DNA of 64,000 bases from Haliscomenobacter sp. GTDB taxonomy: Bacteria > Bacteroidota > Bacteroidia > Chitinophagales > Saprospiraceae. The notes below the pieces were generated by a model. The model was not told the DNA's origin, did no database searches, and saw nothing but the letters and a program-made list of their open reading frames with translations. The translations under genes and the position numbers were made by a program. The stretch spans positions 62,001-126,000 of the forward strand of contig JADJHZ010000001.1 in NCBI GenBank assembly GCA_016707205.1, given 5' to 3'. This document shows, piece after piece, positions 52,466 through 61,235 of the stretch. How positions within the stretch are numbered: position 1 is the first letter of the stretch; the number at the start of each line of letters is the position of its first letter.

Positions 52466-55279
52466 ATGAACTTAAGTCAGTTTTTCCTCTTATGGGGGAT
52501 TTTTCTCGGAGGCGTCTCGCTTTCTGCCCAGACCTCTTTCCAGGTTCGGGGAAAAGTAATCGACCAGGCTTCCGGCGTGGGAATACCCGGCGTGGAAGTC
52601 CGGTTGCTCACTACCACCTTTTTCACGGGTCCTGAAGGAGATATTGATTTTCAGGCCGTACTACCGTCGGATGGGAAGTTGGTGATCACGCTGACCAAAC
52701 CGGGATACCAGGAAAAGGAAGTCGTGTTCGAGGGAAAGGGAAAGCTTTCCTTCAATTTGGGAACCATCCAACTGGTATCCACAGAAGGCTCCGGCCAGGT
52801 TAATTCGGAAGACCTGATCCCGGTTATCACTTTGAGCACCAACGAATTGGAGGGCGAAGGCGAACAGAACATCTCCAGTTTGCTCACCGCTTCCAACGAT
52901 GTATTTATTTCTTCCGCCTCCTTTAACTTCAGCGCGGCCCGATTTCGCCTACGGGGCTACGACGGGCAATACGCCGATGTCTACTTCAACGGCGTGCCGG
53001 TGAACGACCTCGAGAATGGATTCCCCAACTGGAATCTTTGGGGCGGCTTGAACGACGTGGTCCGCAGCCGTCAGACGAGCATCGGGCTGGCAGCAAATCC
53101 GTTTGCATTTGGCGGTGTAGGCGGCGCAACGGCTCTGGACACCCGGGCTTCCAGTCAGCGGAAACAATTGCGGGTATCCTATGCCCTGAGCAACCGGACC
53201 TATCGCAACCGGATTATGGGCACCTATTCTACCGGCGTATTGCCCGGGGGATGGGCCTTTTCCGTTTCCGGTTCCAGGCGCTGGGCAGAGGAGGGTTATG
53301 TGCCGGGAACCGTGTACGATGCCTGGTCGTATTTTATTTCGGCCGACAAGTTGTTCGGTACTACGCATACGCTGAACATCACCGCCTTCGGCGCGCCGGT
53401 AACGAGGGGTAGGGCAGGGGTATCTACCCAGGAAATGAACGATTTTGCCGGCACCAATTTCTACAACCCCAACTGGGGCTACCAAAACGGGGAAGTCCGC
53501 AATTCCAGGATCGCCAATTCCCACGAACCGGTCGTTATCTTGCGCCACGATTGGACGCCTACGGAGCGTACCCGCCTGACAACAGCGGTTTCGTATCAAT
53601 TTGGACGCGACGGCGCCACCGCCATCGATTGGTACGACGCCCGGGATCCAAGGCCGGATTACTACCGGAAATTGCCTTCCTACATCGAAAACGAACAAAA
53701 AGACCTGGTGGCGGAACTCCTTTCAACAGACGAAAATGCCCGGCAAATCGATTGGGCCTATATGTACGAAGTCAACCGGAACAGTATTGCGACCATCCTC
53801 AACGCCGATGGGATGGAAGGCAACACCGTGACCGGTAAAAGAGCCCAGTATGTCATTGAGGACCGCCGGTTTGACACCCGGCGCGCCAACGCCAACATCA
53901 ATGTGGAACATAACCTCAGCGACCGCCTGCGGGTAAGCGGAGGTATTAACTACCAACTACAGAAAGTCCGGAATTTTAAGGTATTGGAAGATCTGCTGGG
54001 CGCCGATTTTTACCTGGACATCGACAAGTTTGCCGAGTTCGACTTTGCCGGGGATACTGAATTTATCCAAAACGACCTGGATGTTCAAAATAAGCTCGTT
54101 CAGGAAGGGGAAACGTTTGGTTACGACTATGCTACCCTGACTTCTAAAGCGGGCGCCTGGGGGCAATTTGAAATAACCACCAACCATTTTGACTTTTTTG
54201 CAAGCGCTCAGGGGGCTCAAACTGAGTTCTGGAGGGAAAGTAATCTTCGGAATGGAAAATTCCCCGACAACTCCGCAACCGTTTCGGAAAAGGCCAGCTT
54301 TTTCGATTACGGGGTAAAAGGTGGGGCAACGTTCAAACTGGATGGGCGGAATTATTTCATTCTGAATGCTTCTTTTCAAAACCAGGCCCCGCTGCCAAGA
54401 AATGGATTTGTATCTCCGCGGACAAGGGACCAATTCGTCGGCGATCTTCAGCAGGAACAGATTACGAGCGTGGAAGGGGGCTATCTCCTTCGCGCGCCTT
54501 ACGCCAAAATCCGTCTGGTGGGGTACTACACGGAATTTGCCAACCAAACTACCGCCCAAAGCTTTTATCTCGATAATGCCATTGCCACAGAGGAAGGGTT
54601 TGAAGGGGGCTTTGTCAATTACATTATGACCGGCATTACTACCCGGCACATGGGGCTCGAACTGGGAGCGGAAGTTGCCTTGGGCGCAGCCTGGAGGGTG
54701 CGCGGCGCCGCTTCTTTGGGCGAATTCATTTATACCTCCCGCCCGGATGTGTCCGTTTACCTGGACAATCTGGCCGAAGTGCTTCGCCAGGAAAAAGTGT
54801 ATATCAAAAACTTTTACGTTCCCAATCTTCCCCAAACCGCAGGGACGATCGGCCTGAGCTATAACTCCCCCAAGTTTTGGTTCGCTAACCTCAACGTCAA
54901 CTACTTCGATAATATCTGGATCGATTTTAACCCCGAACGGCGCACCAATGCAGCGGTATCGTTTGTTGAAAACCCGCTGTTCCCTTCCCAGGTGGTAGAA
55001 CCTGGTTCGGAGTTATGGCAGAAGATCCTTTACCAGGAAAAAGCCCCTTCGGCCTATACGGTCGACTTTTTTGGAGGTAAATCCTGGAAAGTGGGCGACA
55101 ACCTGTTTCTCTACCTGAACGTCGGGGTCAATAATTTGCTGGACAAAAAAGACTTTGTCATTGGCGGGTACGAGCAGTACCGCTTTGACTACGCCGAGAA
55201 AAATGTGGACAAATTCCCCAACCGGTATTTTTACGGTTATGGGAGAAACTATTATGTCAGCTTAGCTTTCCGAATTTAA
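52466..55279 (+). CDS. TonB-dependent receptor with carboxypeptidase-like N-domain
   Basis: A 937-residue outer-membrane receptor. Signal peptide (about 1-23, SLSAQ), carboxypeptidase-regulatory-like domain (about 27-110, VRGKVIDQASGVGIPGVEVRLL), plug (about 125-240, RFRLRGYDGQYADVYFNGVPVND, LANPFAFGGVGGATALD) and a barrel ending RNYYVSLAFRI. It lacks the SusC-specific signature, and the next gene is a DUF5689 protein rather than SusD, which suggests that this protein replaces SusD as the surface partner. The start at 52466 opens the signal peptide; a longer ORF from 52424 is unlikely. Probably in one operon with 55311-56654. Confidence 0.92.
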   Translation: MNLSQFFLLWGIFLGGVSLSAQTSFQVRGKVIDQASGVGIPGVEVRLLTTTFFTGPEGDIDFQAVLPSDGKLVITLTKPGYQEKEVVFEGKGKLSFNLGTIQLVSTEGSGQVNSEDLIPVITLSTNELEGEGEQNISSLLTASNDVFISSASFNFSAARFRLRGYDGQYADVYFNGVPVNDLENGFPNWNLWGGLNDVVRSRQTSIGLAANPFAFGGVGGATALDTRASSQRKQLRVSYALSNRTYRNRIMGTYSTGVLPGGWAFSVSGSRRWAEEGYVPGTVYDAWSYFISADKLFGTTHTLNITAFGAPVTRGRAGVSTQEMNDFAGTNFYNPNWGYQNGEVRNSRIANSHEPVVILRHDWTPTERTRLTTAVSYQFGRDGATAIDWYDARDPRPDYYRKLPSYIENEQKDLVAELLSTDENARQIDWAYMYEVNRNSIATILNADGMEGNTVTGKRAQYVIEDRRFDTRRANANINVEHNLSDRLRVSGGINYQLQKVRNFKVLEDLLGADFYLDIDKFAEFDFAGDTEFIQNDLDVQNKLVQEGETFGYDYATLTSKAGAWGQFEITTNHFDFFASAQGAQTEFWRESNLRNGKFPDNSATVSEKASFFDYGVKGGATFKLDGRNYFILNASFQNQAPLPRNGFVSPRTRDQFVGDLQQEQITSVEGGYLLRAPYAKIRLVGYYTEFANQTTAQSFYLDNAIATEEGFEGGFVNYIMTGITTRHMGLELGAEVALGAAWRVRGAASLGEFIYTSRPDVSVYLDNLAEVLRQEKVYIKNFYVPNLPQTAGTIGLSYNSPKFWFANLNVNYFDNIWIDFNPERRTNAAVSFVENPLFPSQVVEPGSELWQKILYQEKAPSAYTVDFFGGKSWKVGDNLFLYLNVGVNNLLDKKDFVIGGYEQYRFDYAEKNVDKFPNRYFYGYGRNYYVSLAFRI

Positions 55280-55310
55280 TTGAATTACCCTTTTCAAAAT
55301 AACATGCACT

Positions 55311-56654
55311 ATGTCTTTTTTAAATGTTAAACGCCGCTTCTCTCCCTGGATTTTAGGGACTGTTTTTTTTCTTGTCCTGGGTTTTTCGGCTTGTGTCGAC
55401 CGGGAGTTTGACGAACCGCCGGTGGGCGACCTGACGGAAATCGAAGCCAATACCACCATCGCTCAGCTTAGTTCCCGGTTCACCCCCGGGCAAGACCCCG
55501 TTCAGATCACCGAGAACGTGGTCATTAAGGGGGTAGTTATTGCCGACGACAAATCGGGTAATTTTTACAAGCAGATCGTCGTTCAGGACAACACCGGAGG
55601 TATCGTGGTCCGCATGAACTCTACCGGCCTGTTTGGGCAATTTCCCATTGGCAAAGAGGTGTTTGTAAGCTGTAACGGCCTTTACCTCTCCGACTACAAC
55701 GGAGTAATCCAGCTCAATGGCAGCGCTGCGGATGGGATCGAGGAATTGCTCATCTCGCGCCATGTGTTTGCAGGACCTGGAACACAGACTATTACGCCCA
55801 AAAAAGTAACTATAGACCAATTGAACAATTCCCTGATGAGCACCTTGATTCAACTGGACGGCGTGCAGTTTAAGGATGGCTCTGCCGGGGTGAGTTATGC
55901 CGATGCGGCAAAAAAATTGTCCAAAAATCTGGACGTGACCGACTGCTCCGGGAAAACGGTCGTTTTGCGCACCAGCGGATTTGCGGACTTTGCCGCACAG
56001 CTTACGCCCACCCAAAATGGAAGCCTGGTCGCGGTATACAGCGTGTTTGGAACCACCAAGCAGCTTTATATCCGGGATGTGAACGACGTAAAAATGGCTG
56101 ATGTCCGCTGTACCATAGGCAGTGGCGGTGGCGGAAATCCTGGAGGGACTACGACCCCGGTAGACACGCTGAACGAAACCTTCAGCAGCGAAAAGAATAA
56201 TGACCCGATCGTGAAAAACGGCTGGACTACGGTGGCCACCACAGGGACCCGGGTCTGGATCGGAAAGCTATTCAGCGGGAACACGTATGCCCAGGCTACC
56301 GCATTTAGCGATACGAATACCGATATGGAAAGTTGGATGATCTCTCCTCCTATCGGCCTGAAAACCAACAAAATCCTGAACTTTGAAAGTGCGATGGCAT
56401 TTTATGTACACGATGGGTTGAGCGTGTGGATCTCCACTAATTACGACGGGAAAAATCCCAAAACGGCCACCTGGACTCCCCTCAACGGAAAATTGGCAGG
56501 CAAAACTTCCGGCGACAATACCTTCGTCGCTTCCGGCGATATTCCGCTTGCGGCAACAGGGGGCAATGTGCACATCGGGTTCAAATACGTGGGCAACAAG
56601 GCAACCAACACGACCACTTACCGGATCGATAATGTCCGGGTTCGTAAAGGGTAG
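55311..56654 (+). CDS. DUF5689 OB-fold-like surface lipoprotein with choice-of-anchor J domain
   Basis: A 447-residue lipoprotein (lipobox GFSAC, Cys about 28). The first domain (about 40-265) is DUF5689: ITENVVIKGVVIADDKSGNF, KQIVVQDNTGGIVVRM, GKEVFVSCNGLYLSDYNGVIQL. This strand order is that of an OB fold, similar to the OB domains of secreted nucleases such as the YhcR/ExeM type. A glycine-rich linker leads to a choice-of-anchor J beta-sandwich (about 295-447, DTNTDMESWMISPPIGL). It lies 31 bp downstream of the TonB receptor and is probably its ligand-capture partner. Nucleic-acid binding is inferred from fold only. Confidence 0.85.
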   Translation: MSFLNVKRRFSPWILGTVFFLVLGFSACVDREFDEPPVGDLTEIEANTTIAQLSSRFTPGQDPVQITENVVIKGVVIADDKSGNFYKQIVVQDNTGGIVVRMNSTGLFGQFPIGKEVFVSCNGLYLSDYNGVIQLNGSAADGIEELLISRHVFAGPGTQTITPKKVTIDQLNNSLMSTLIQLDGVQFKDGSAGVSYADAAKKLSKNLDVTDCSGKTVVLRTSGFADFAAQLTPTQNGSLVAVYSVFGTTKQLYIRDVNDVKMADVRCTIGSGGGGNPGGTTTPVDTLNETFSSEKNNDPIVKNGWTTVATTGTRVWIGKLFSGNTYAQATAFSDTNTDMESWMISPPIGLKTNKILNFESAMAFYVHDGLSVWISTNYDGKNPKTATWTPLNGKLAGKTSGDNTFVASGDIPLAATGGNVHIGFKYVGNKATNTTTYRIDNVRVRKG

Positions 56655-56728
56655 GGTATATTTCACCATGAGTTAAATCATTGATCGGGACGGCTTTTTT
56701 TCGTAAGTATCCTTTAAAAGGAAATCCT

Positions 56729-57115
56729 ATGAAAGAGAAAAAGGAAAAAGTCGTCCCTATCGAGCGATTTGCGCTTAGTTTCAAAGACAACCTGGACCGC
56801 TTTATTCAGCTCAACCTGACGGAGGGCGACCCGCTGGTCTGGAAAGTGCTGTTGAATTTCCGTTACCAGGAGGAGTTTGAAAAGCCAAGCTATAATTATA
56901 GTCCCAAAGAAAAGGTGCTGGTGGGTTACCTGCCGTATTTGAATTTCCGGGATTTCTGGGATTTATTGCGGTTGGAGAAAAACCTTTCCGCTTACTTCAA
57001 ATTTTCGGAAAGTTCAGCGGGCGTCATTGAATTCAACGGCTTTCGCCTGCTTGCCGCCGAGGAACCGGTTGGCGAGGAAGAATGGTTCTGGAATAAAGAA
57101 GAAGCCGTGGTTTGA
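56729..57115 (+). CDS. Small cytosolic hypothetical protein
   Basis: A 128-residue charged protein without signal peptide, starting MKEKKEKVVPIERFALSF. It has WKVLLNFRYQEEFEKPSY and a C-terminal acidic end (EEEWFWNKEEAVV). An AAAAGGAAA stretch precedes the ATG at 56729; an upstream in-frame start at 56681 would add 16 residues but is less likely. No known family comes to mind. It may be read from the receptor operon, 74 bp upstream. Confidence 0.6.
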   Translation: MKEKKEKVVPIERFALSFKDNLDRFIQLNLTEGDPLVWKVLLNFRYQEEFEKPSYNYSPKEKVLVGYLPYLNFRDFWDLLRLEKNLSAYFKFSESSAGVIEFNGFRLLAAEEPVGEEEWFWNKEEAVV

Positions 57116-57118
57116 AAC

Positions 57119-57171
57119 GAACGATTAAATAGCCATTGGCCTCTCAGAGGCCAATGGCTATTTAATCGTTC
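57119..57171. terminator. Perfect 26-bp inverted repeat with 1-nt centre, between convergent genes
   Basis: 57119-57144 is the exact reverse complement of 57146-57171, with a single C at 57145. The core is AGCCATTGGCCTCT / AGAGGCCAATGGCT. It lies between two convergent genes, so it probably terminates both transcripts, though neither side has a long U run. Confidence 0.75.
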
Positions 57172-57204
57172 ATCTCATATTTTAATAATTAGAACCGTTT
57201 GTTC

Positions 57205-58677
57205 TCAATGTCCTGCTCCCCCGGCAGGGGCGGTCTTGCGTTCATGGTTTTCCGGTTCCTGGACAAAGAACCAGAAAAGCGCCGATATGCCGAGGGTAAA
57301 CGCGCAAATAATGAACAACAGACTTTTGTCTGCCGCTTGTCCAACGGCTTGTCCGACGCCCAGACTGGCCACCAGCTGGGGCAGAACCACCGATAGGTTA
57401 AACAACCCCATGTACAATCCCATCCGGGCCTGATCTACTTTCTGGGACATGATGGCGAAGGGAAGGCTGACGGTTGCCGCCCAGCCTATACCGAGAATGC
57501 CCATCAATACATAAATAGTGGCCGGCGACTTTCCCATCAACCAAATTCCGGCATACCCTAGGGCCATGATCGCAATACAAACCATGTGGGTATTTACCCG
57601 GCCTATTCTGCGGGTTAGCGGTTCCAGTAAAAAAGCAGGCAGCAGGGCGCCTACTGCGTTTAAAATCAGAAAGGAAATAGATACCACCCTTCCCATATCG
57701 GTGTCGCCCAATTCCGGCAATTTGTCCTGAACGTAGGCAAACATATAGACGAACATCGATTGAATGCCTACCCAGGTAAACGCATGAGCAGCCAGCACTT
57801 TTTTAAACCCGGCAAGCGGAGCGGCGTCTGCACCGGTCTCTTTTCGAACCAAAGCCTGTGCGATCAACCCAATGGTTAAAATCAAGCACAAGACTTCAAC
57901 AATATAGCCTGGCACGGCCCACCCGGTCAGCCTTCCGGTCATACCATAAATAGCATAAATCAGGAATCCCCATAGCGGCTGGATGGCTTTCAGAATATCC
58001 CAGAGGGAATTTTTACCGGAAGAAACGTTCGTGGATGCCGAGGCTTCTTCGGAGCTATTTCCCAACTGCCGGGGCTCCTCTATGAAAAAAGTAGGTATAA
58101 AAGACAAAAGGAACACCAGCAACGCGCCGGAATAGATTAAGATGTAGTTGTCCCAGATGGCGCCAACGGCGTAGGCGCCTACCCCAAAGGCCCCTGAAAT
58201 TGTCTGCATCCAGGTGTACCCTTTAGTCCGCTTTTCGCCTTCGGGAGTGACATCGGCGATGATGGACCGCGTCGGGTTGAAGCTCACGTTGATGGCCAGG
58301 TCGAGGGTCAAAGCTATCGTGATTGCTACGCCGAGAATAGCGCCCGAGCCCATGGCATTGGAAATGATGTCGATATTTGGTAGTGCCAGGAGCATCAAGC
58401 CGGCAAGAACCCCGCCAATCAGGATAAACGGCCGCCTCCTTCCGTTCCAAAACCACACGTTGTCGCTGATCAGTCCGATGATGACCTGGCCGAAAATACC
58501 GGCGATGGGGCCTGCTGCCCAAACCAGCCCAACTTCTTCGATTTTCAATTGGTATTTGGTGCTGAGAATCCAGCTCAAAGCGCTGATCTGCACCGAAAGG
58601 GCGAACCCCATGGCGGTGGAAGGTAAACTCAGCAGCGCATAGAAGGAATTGGTCAGGTTGCGTTGAATGGCCAGCAT
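57205..58677 (-). CDS. SLC45-like MFS sugar transporter
   Basis: A 490-residue MFS protein with 12 helices. The SLC45 / sucrose-maltose transporter pattern is clear: LVWAAGPIAGIFGQVIIGLISDNVWFWNGRRRPFI (residue ~60 onward; GLISD and GRRRPFI are the loop 2-3 motif), DLAINVSFNPTRSIIADVTPEGEKRTKGY, and TMRRIGRVNTH-type loop 8-9 (LTRRIGRVNTHM). The family moves disaccharides with protons. The start at 58677 is chosen because it directly precedes the first helix region. It is downstream of, and codirectional with, the DUF2490 gene (92 bp). A role in taking up products of the secreted amylase is possible but not shown. Confidence 0.88.
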   Translation of the reverse strand: MLAIQRNLTNSFYALLSLPSTAMGFALSVQISALSWILSTKYQLKIEEVGLVWAAGPIAGIFGQVIIGLISDNVWFWNGRRRPFILIGGVLAGLMLLALPNIDIISNAMGSGAILGVAITIALTLDLAINVSFNPTRSIIADVTPEGEKRTKGYTWMQTISGAFGVGAYAVGAIWDNYILIYSGALLVFLLSFIPTFFIEEPRQLGNSSEEASASTNVSSGKNSLWDILKAIQPLWGFLIYAIYGMTGRLTGWAVPGYIVEVLCLILTIGLIAQALVRKETGADAAPLAGFKKVLAAHAFTWVGIQSMFVYMFAYVQDKLPELGDTDMGRVVSISFLILNAVGALLPAFLLEPLTRRIGRVNTHMVCIAIMALGYAGIWLMGKSPATIYVLMGILGIGWAATVSLPFAIMSQKVDQARMGLYMGLFNLSVVLPQLVASLGVGQAVGQAADKSLLFIICAFTLGISALFWFFVQEPENHERKTAPAGGAGH

Positions 58678-58769
58678 AAAAAACAGAATTTTCAGGAAAC
58701 AGAATACGGATAAAGGTAATGCTCCCAATCGGTATTATTTCCTGAAAAAAGAAAATTTCCGGTTTATGC

Positions 58770-59516
58770 TTAGTCCGATTTCCTGAAATCCAGATTATGG
58801 AAGAGAAACACCCGGACCACGTCGGATTGTTTGTACTGGTAGCCTTTACTGGATTGCTGTATCGTGTATAAGTACCCTGCCTGAAGGTTGGCATTGGGCG
58901 CAACCTTATAACCCAGGCCTAGAAAAACCCGGTCCTGATCAAAGGCATTGTTGACCACATTTTTTCCAAAATTGATCAGGATCTCGTTACTAACGACTGC
59001 CGACCATTTGGATTTTGAGGAAAAAGGATAGGTAAGGATGACGTTGTAGCGCGCCCGGTTGGTATAGGCAAATTGATCCGATAAATGCGAATCGTCCAGG
59101 ATTTTTTGTTTGAATCGTTGCTCCAGCCGGATCTGCTGAAGCACCCGTAATTTCCAAGGCCGGCTTAGAATCTGTACCTGTTGCCAGATACGGTGCTCCG
59201 GCTGAGAGATGAACAAGTGTCCCTCGTCCGGAAAAAAGTTCAAAAACGCATACCCCGCAGTGACCTTGAAATTCGGACTGGCGTAGTACGTAGCGCCAAC
59301 CCGGCCCATACCGAACAAAAACCCCTGGCTCCAATGGTCCTGGCTTCGCAGATGCATGTCATACCAAAATCCCCAGTGGGTGGAAAGTTGCGTCTGATTC
59401 AGATACCCGACCCAAACTTGATCGGCGTGGTCGATGGATTTTAAGGTTTGGGCATGCAAACCAGGTTCCATGCCCAGCAACAAGGGCAAAAGAAAAAGAA
59501 GAGGGCGGATTTTCAT
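58770..59516 (-). CDS. DUF2490 outer-membrane-like beta-barrel protein
   Basis: A 248-residue exported protein with signal peptide (about 1-22, LHAQ). The body alternates Trp/Tyr-rich strands (HWGFWYDMHLRSQD, VGATYYASPNFKVTAGYAFL, RARYNVILTYPF, FLGLGYKVAPNANLQAGY). This is the DUF2490 pattern, a small barrel of unknown role in Bacteroidota. It precedes the SLC45-like gene and may share its mRNA. Confidence 0.8.
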   Translation of the reverse strand: MKIRPLLFLLPLLLGMEPGLHAQTLKSIDHADQVWVGYLNQTQLSTHWGFWYDMHLRSQDHWSQGFLFGMGRVGATYYASPNFKVTAGYAFLNFFPDEGHLFISQPEHRIWQQVQILSRPWKLRVLQQIRLEQRFKQKILDDSHLSDQFAYTNRARYNVILTYPFSSKSKWSAVVSNEILINFGKNVVNNAFDQDRVFLGLGYKVAPNANLQAGYLYTIQQSSKGYQYKQSDVVRVFLFHNLDFRKSD

Positions 59517-59587
59517 GTTTTTTTGCTTGGGTTAATACAGCCACGAAAATACGCCCCCCGGAAAGGTGGAAACAATGATTTTTCGCA

Positions 59588-59729
59588 TTAGGGATTAGGG
59601 GAAATGGGAAAAGGGAGCAGGGAGCAGTCGAGGATTAAGGTTCAAGAGTTCAAAGTCCAAGGTTCAAGGTTCTTTCCCTGCTCCCTGCTCCCTGCTCCCT
59701 TTCTCCCTTTCTCCCTGCTCCCTTATCCC
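59588..59729. repeat. GGGAGCA / TGCTCCC inverted tandem repeat with TTCAAGGTTC-type insert
   Basis: ATTAGGGATTAGGGG and GGGAGCAGGGAGCAG copies on the left face CCCTGCTCCCTGCTCCC and TTATCCCTTACTCC copies on the right. A GTTCAAGAGTTCAAAG / GGTTCAAGG word lies between the arms. Same family as 33600-33706 and 51201-51272. Confidence 0.85.
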
Positions 59730-60860
59730 TTACTCCAGCACATAAATATTCTTCTCTTTGCAGATATCCTTCAGGATCTTTGGCCACACCGTGACGCTGA
59801 CTTCCCCTAGATGGGCTTTGCGAAGAAGGAGCATGATCGTCCGGCTTTGCCCGATTCCGCCGCCGATACTTAATGGAAGTTCATCGTGGGCAATCGCCTG
59901 GTGATAGGGGTATTGAAGGAAGTGCTCCAGGCCACAAATCTTGAGTTGTTCCTTCAAGGTATCGGCGTTGACGCGAATGCCCATGGAGGAAAGCTCATGC
60001 CGGCGTTTGGTCACCGGGTTCCAGACGAGAATATCCCCATTTAATCCGTGCATGGGCTCCCCTTTGTCATTGACGGTAGGCGTAACCCAGTCGTCGTAAT
60101 CCGGAGCTCTCATTTCATGGGGGTAGCCGTCGGCCAACTGCCATCCGATTCCGATGAGGAACAGAGCAGGGATTTCCTGTAGGATTCTGGTTTCGCGCTC
60201 TTTGCGGGGAAGGTCGGGATATTTGGCCAGCAATTCTTCGGCATGCATGAAGGTGATTTCATCCGGAAGCCTCGGGTATCTTGGGTCATCGAGTGCGGGG
60301 AACATGTCGAATAGGTAGTTCTCCGCGCCTTTGATGGCTTTCCAGATTTTCCGGACGACGTCTTTAAGAAATTCCACATTGCGGTCCTTGGCGGTAATGG
60401 TTCGTTCCCAGTCCCACTGATCCACATAAGCGCTGTGGTCGTGATCGAGGAAATAGTCTTTGCGTACCGCTCTCATATCGGTGCAAAGCCCTTCTCCGGG
60501 CTGCATGTCGAATTGTTTTAACGCGGTCCTTTTCCACTTGGTGGCCGCCTGGACGACTTGGGCGGTTACCGGGTTTTTTTCGTAATCGTTTTTAATGTAG
60601 AATTCAACCGGGGTTCTGGAGCCGTCGCGGTCGAGATAGTCGTTGACTCCGCTGTCGACGTCAACGATAAGGGGAACGGTCACCATCATCAGGTTGAGTT
60701 CTTTGCACAGATGTTCTTCGATGAAGTTTTTGGCGGCCATAATGGCGCGCTGGGTTTCTTTGGGTGACAACAGCGACCGGTAATCCGTCGGGAGAACGCG
60801 CTTGATGTCTTCGTAATTCCCAATACCTGGTCCTGCCAGGTCGGCTTTTTTGTCTACCAT
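59730..60860 (-). CDS. asnA: Aspartate-ammonia ligase (AsnA-type asparagine synthetase)
   Basis: A 376-residue enzyme of the AsnA family, which makes asparagine from aspartate, ammonia and ATP and is related to class II aminoacyl-tRNA synthetases. Family features: LLSPKETQRAIMAAKNFIEEHL, AATKWKRTALKQF, GLCTDMRAVRKDYFLDHDHSAYVDQWDWE, and motif 3 ELPLSIGGGIGQSRTIMLLL. It is about 45 residues longer than E. coli AsnA, with an N-terminal extension and insertions, as seen in some Bacteroidota. An ATG 30 nt upstream (60890) is an equally possible start. Its last residues and stop run up to the repeat at 59588-59729. Confidence 0.93.
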   Translation of the reverse strand: MVDKKADLAGPGIGNYEDIKRVLPTDYRSLLSPKETQRAIMAAKNFIEEHLCKELNLMMVTVPLIVDVDSGVNDYLDRDGSRTPVEFYIKNDYEKNPVTAQVVQAATKWKRTALKQFDMQPGEGLCTDMRAVRKDYFLDHDHSAYVDQWDWERTITAKDRNVEFLKDVVRKIWKAIKGAENYLFDMFPALDDPRYPRLPDEITFMHAEELLAKYPDLPRKERETRILQEIPALFLIGIGWQLADGYPHEMRAPDYDDWVTPTVNDKGEPMHGLNGDILVWNPVTKRRHELSSMGIRVNADTLKEQLKICGLEHFLQYPYHQAIAHDELPLSIGGGIGQSRTIMLLLRKAHLGEVSVTVWPKILKDICKEKNIYVLE

Positions 60861-60890
60861 TTGGTTTGGTTTTTTGGTTAGGGATAACAT

Positions 60891-61235
60891 TACAGGGGAG
60901 AGCTATCGCAAAACGGCTGGCCCTCTCCCTCGCCCATTCAGGCTCGGCAAAAGATAAGAGGTACAAAGCAATAACTTATTGACCAAGGTCAATCCCAGAC
61001 ATGATTTTTGACGCAGGCAGAGGCAAAAGAAAGGGGATTTGCAGACTTTGCATAGAAGCTATCTCAAAACGCTTTCCAGGGTGTGGGCGGCCTCCCCTAA
61101 CCCCTCCGAAGGAGGGGAACCGTGTGGGCAAGGGTAGGGAAAAGCATCGGAATTAAGGTTTCATTGCCTTCCTTTGTTGCTGAGGGGAGGCCCAACGATG
61201 GATTGAGCAGAATTCATGCCGTTTCAAGATGGCTT
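60891..61235. other. Gene-free region with dispersed-element copy 2
   Basis: 345 bp with no supported ORF. AAGCTATCTCAAAAC (61056-61070) followed by TTTCCAGGGTGTGGGC repeats the element seen at 45886-45920. GTTTCAAGATGGCTT at 61221-61235 is its reverse complement with 3 mismatches in 15. The ~180 bp between them may therefore be a decayed insertion element with terminal inverted repeats. It also holds CCCCTAACCCCTCCGAAGGAGGGG, a GC-rich hairpin (split here as CCCCTCC/GGAGGGG). Confidence 0.5.
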
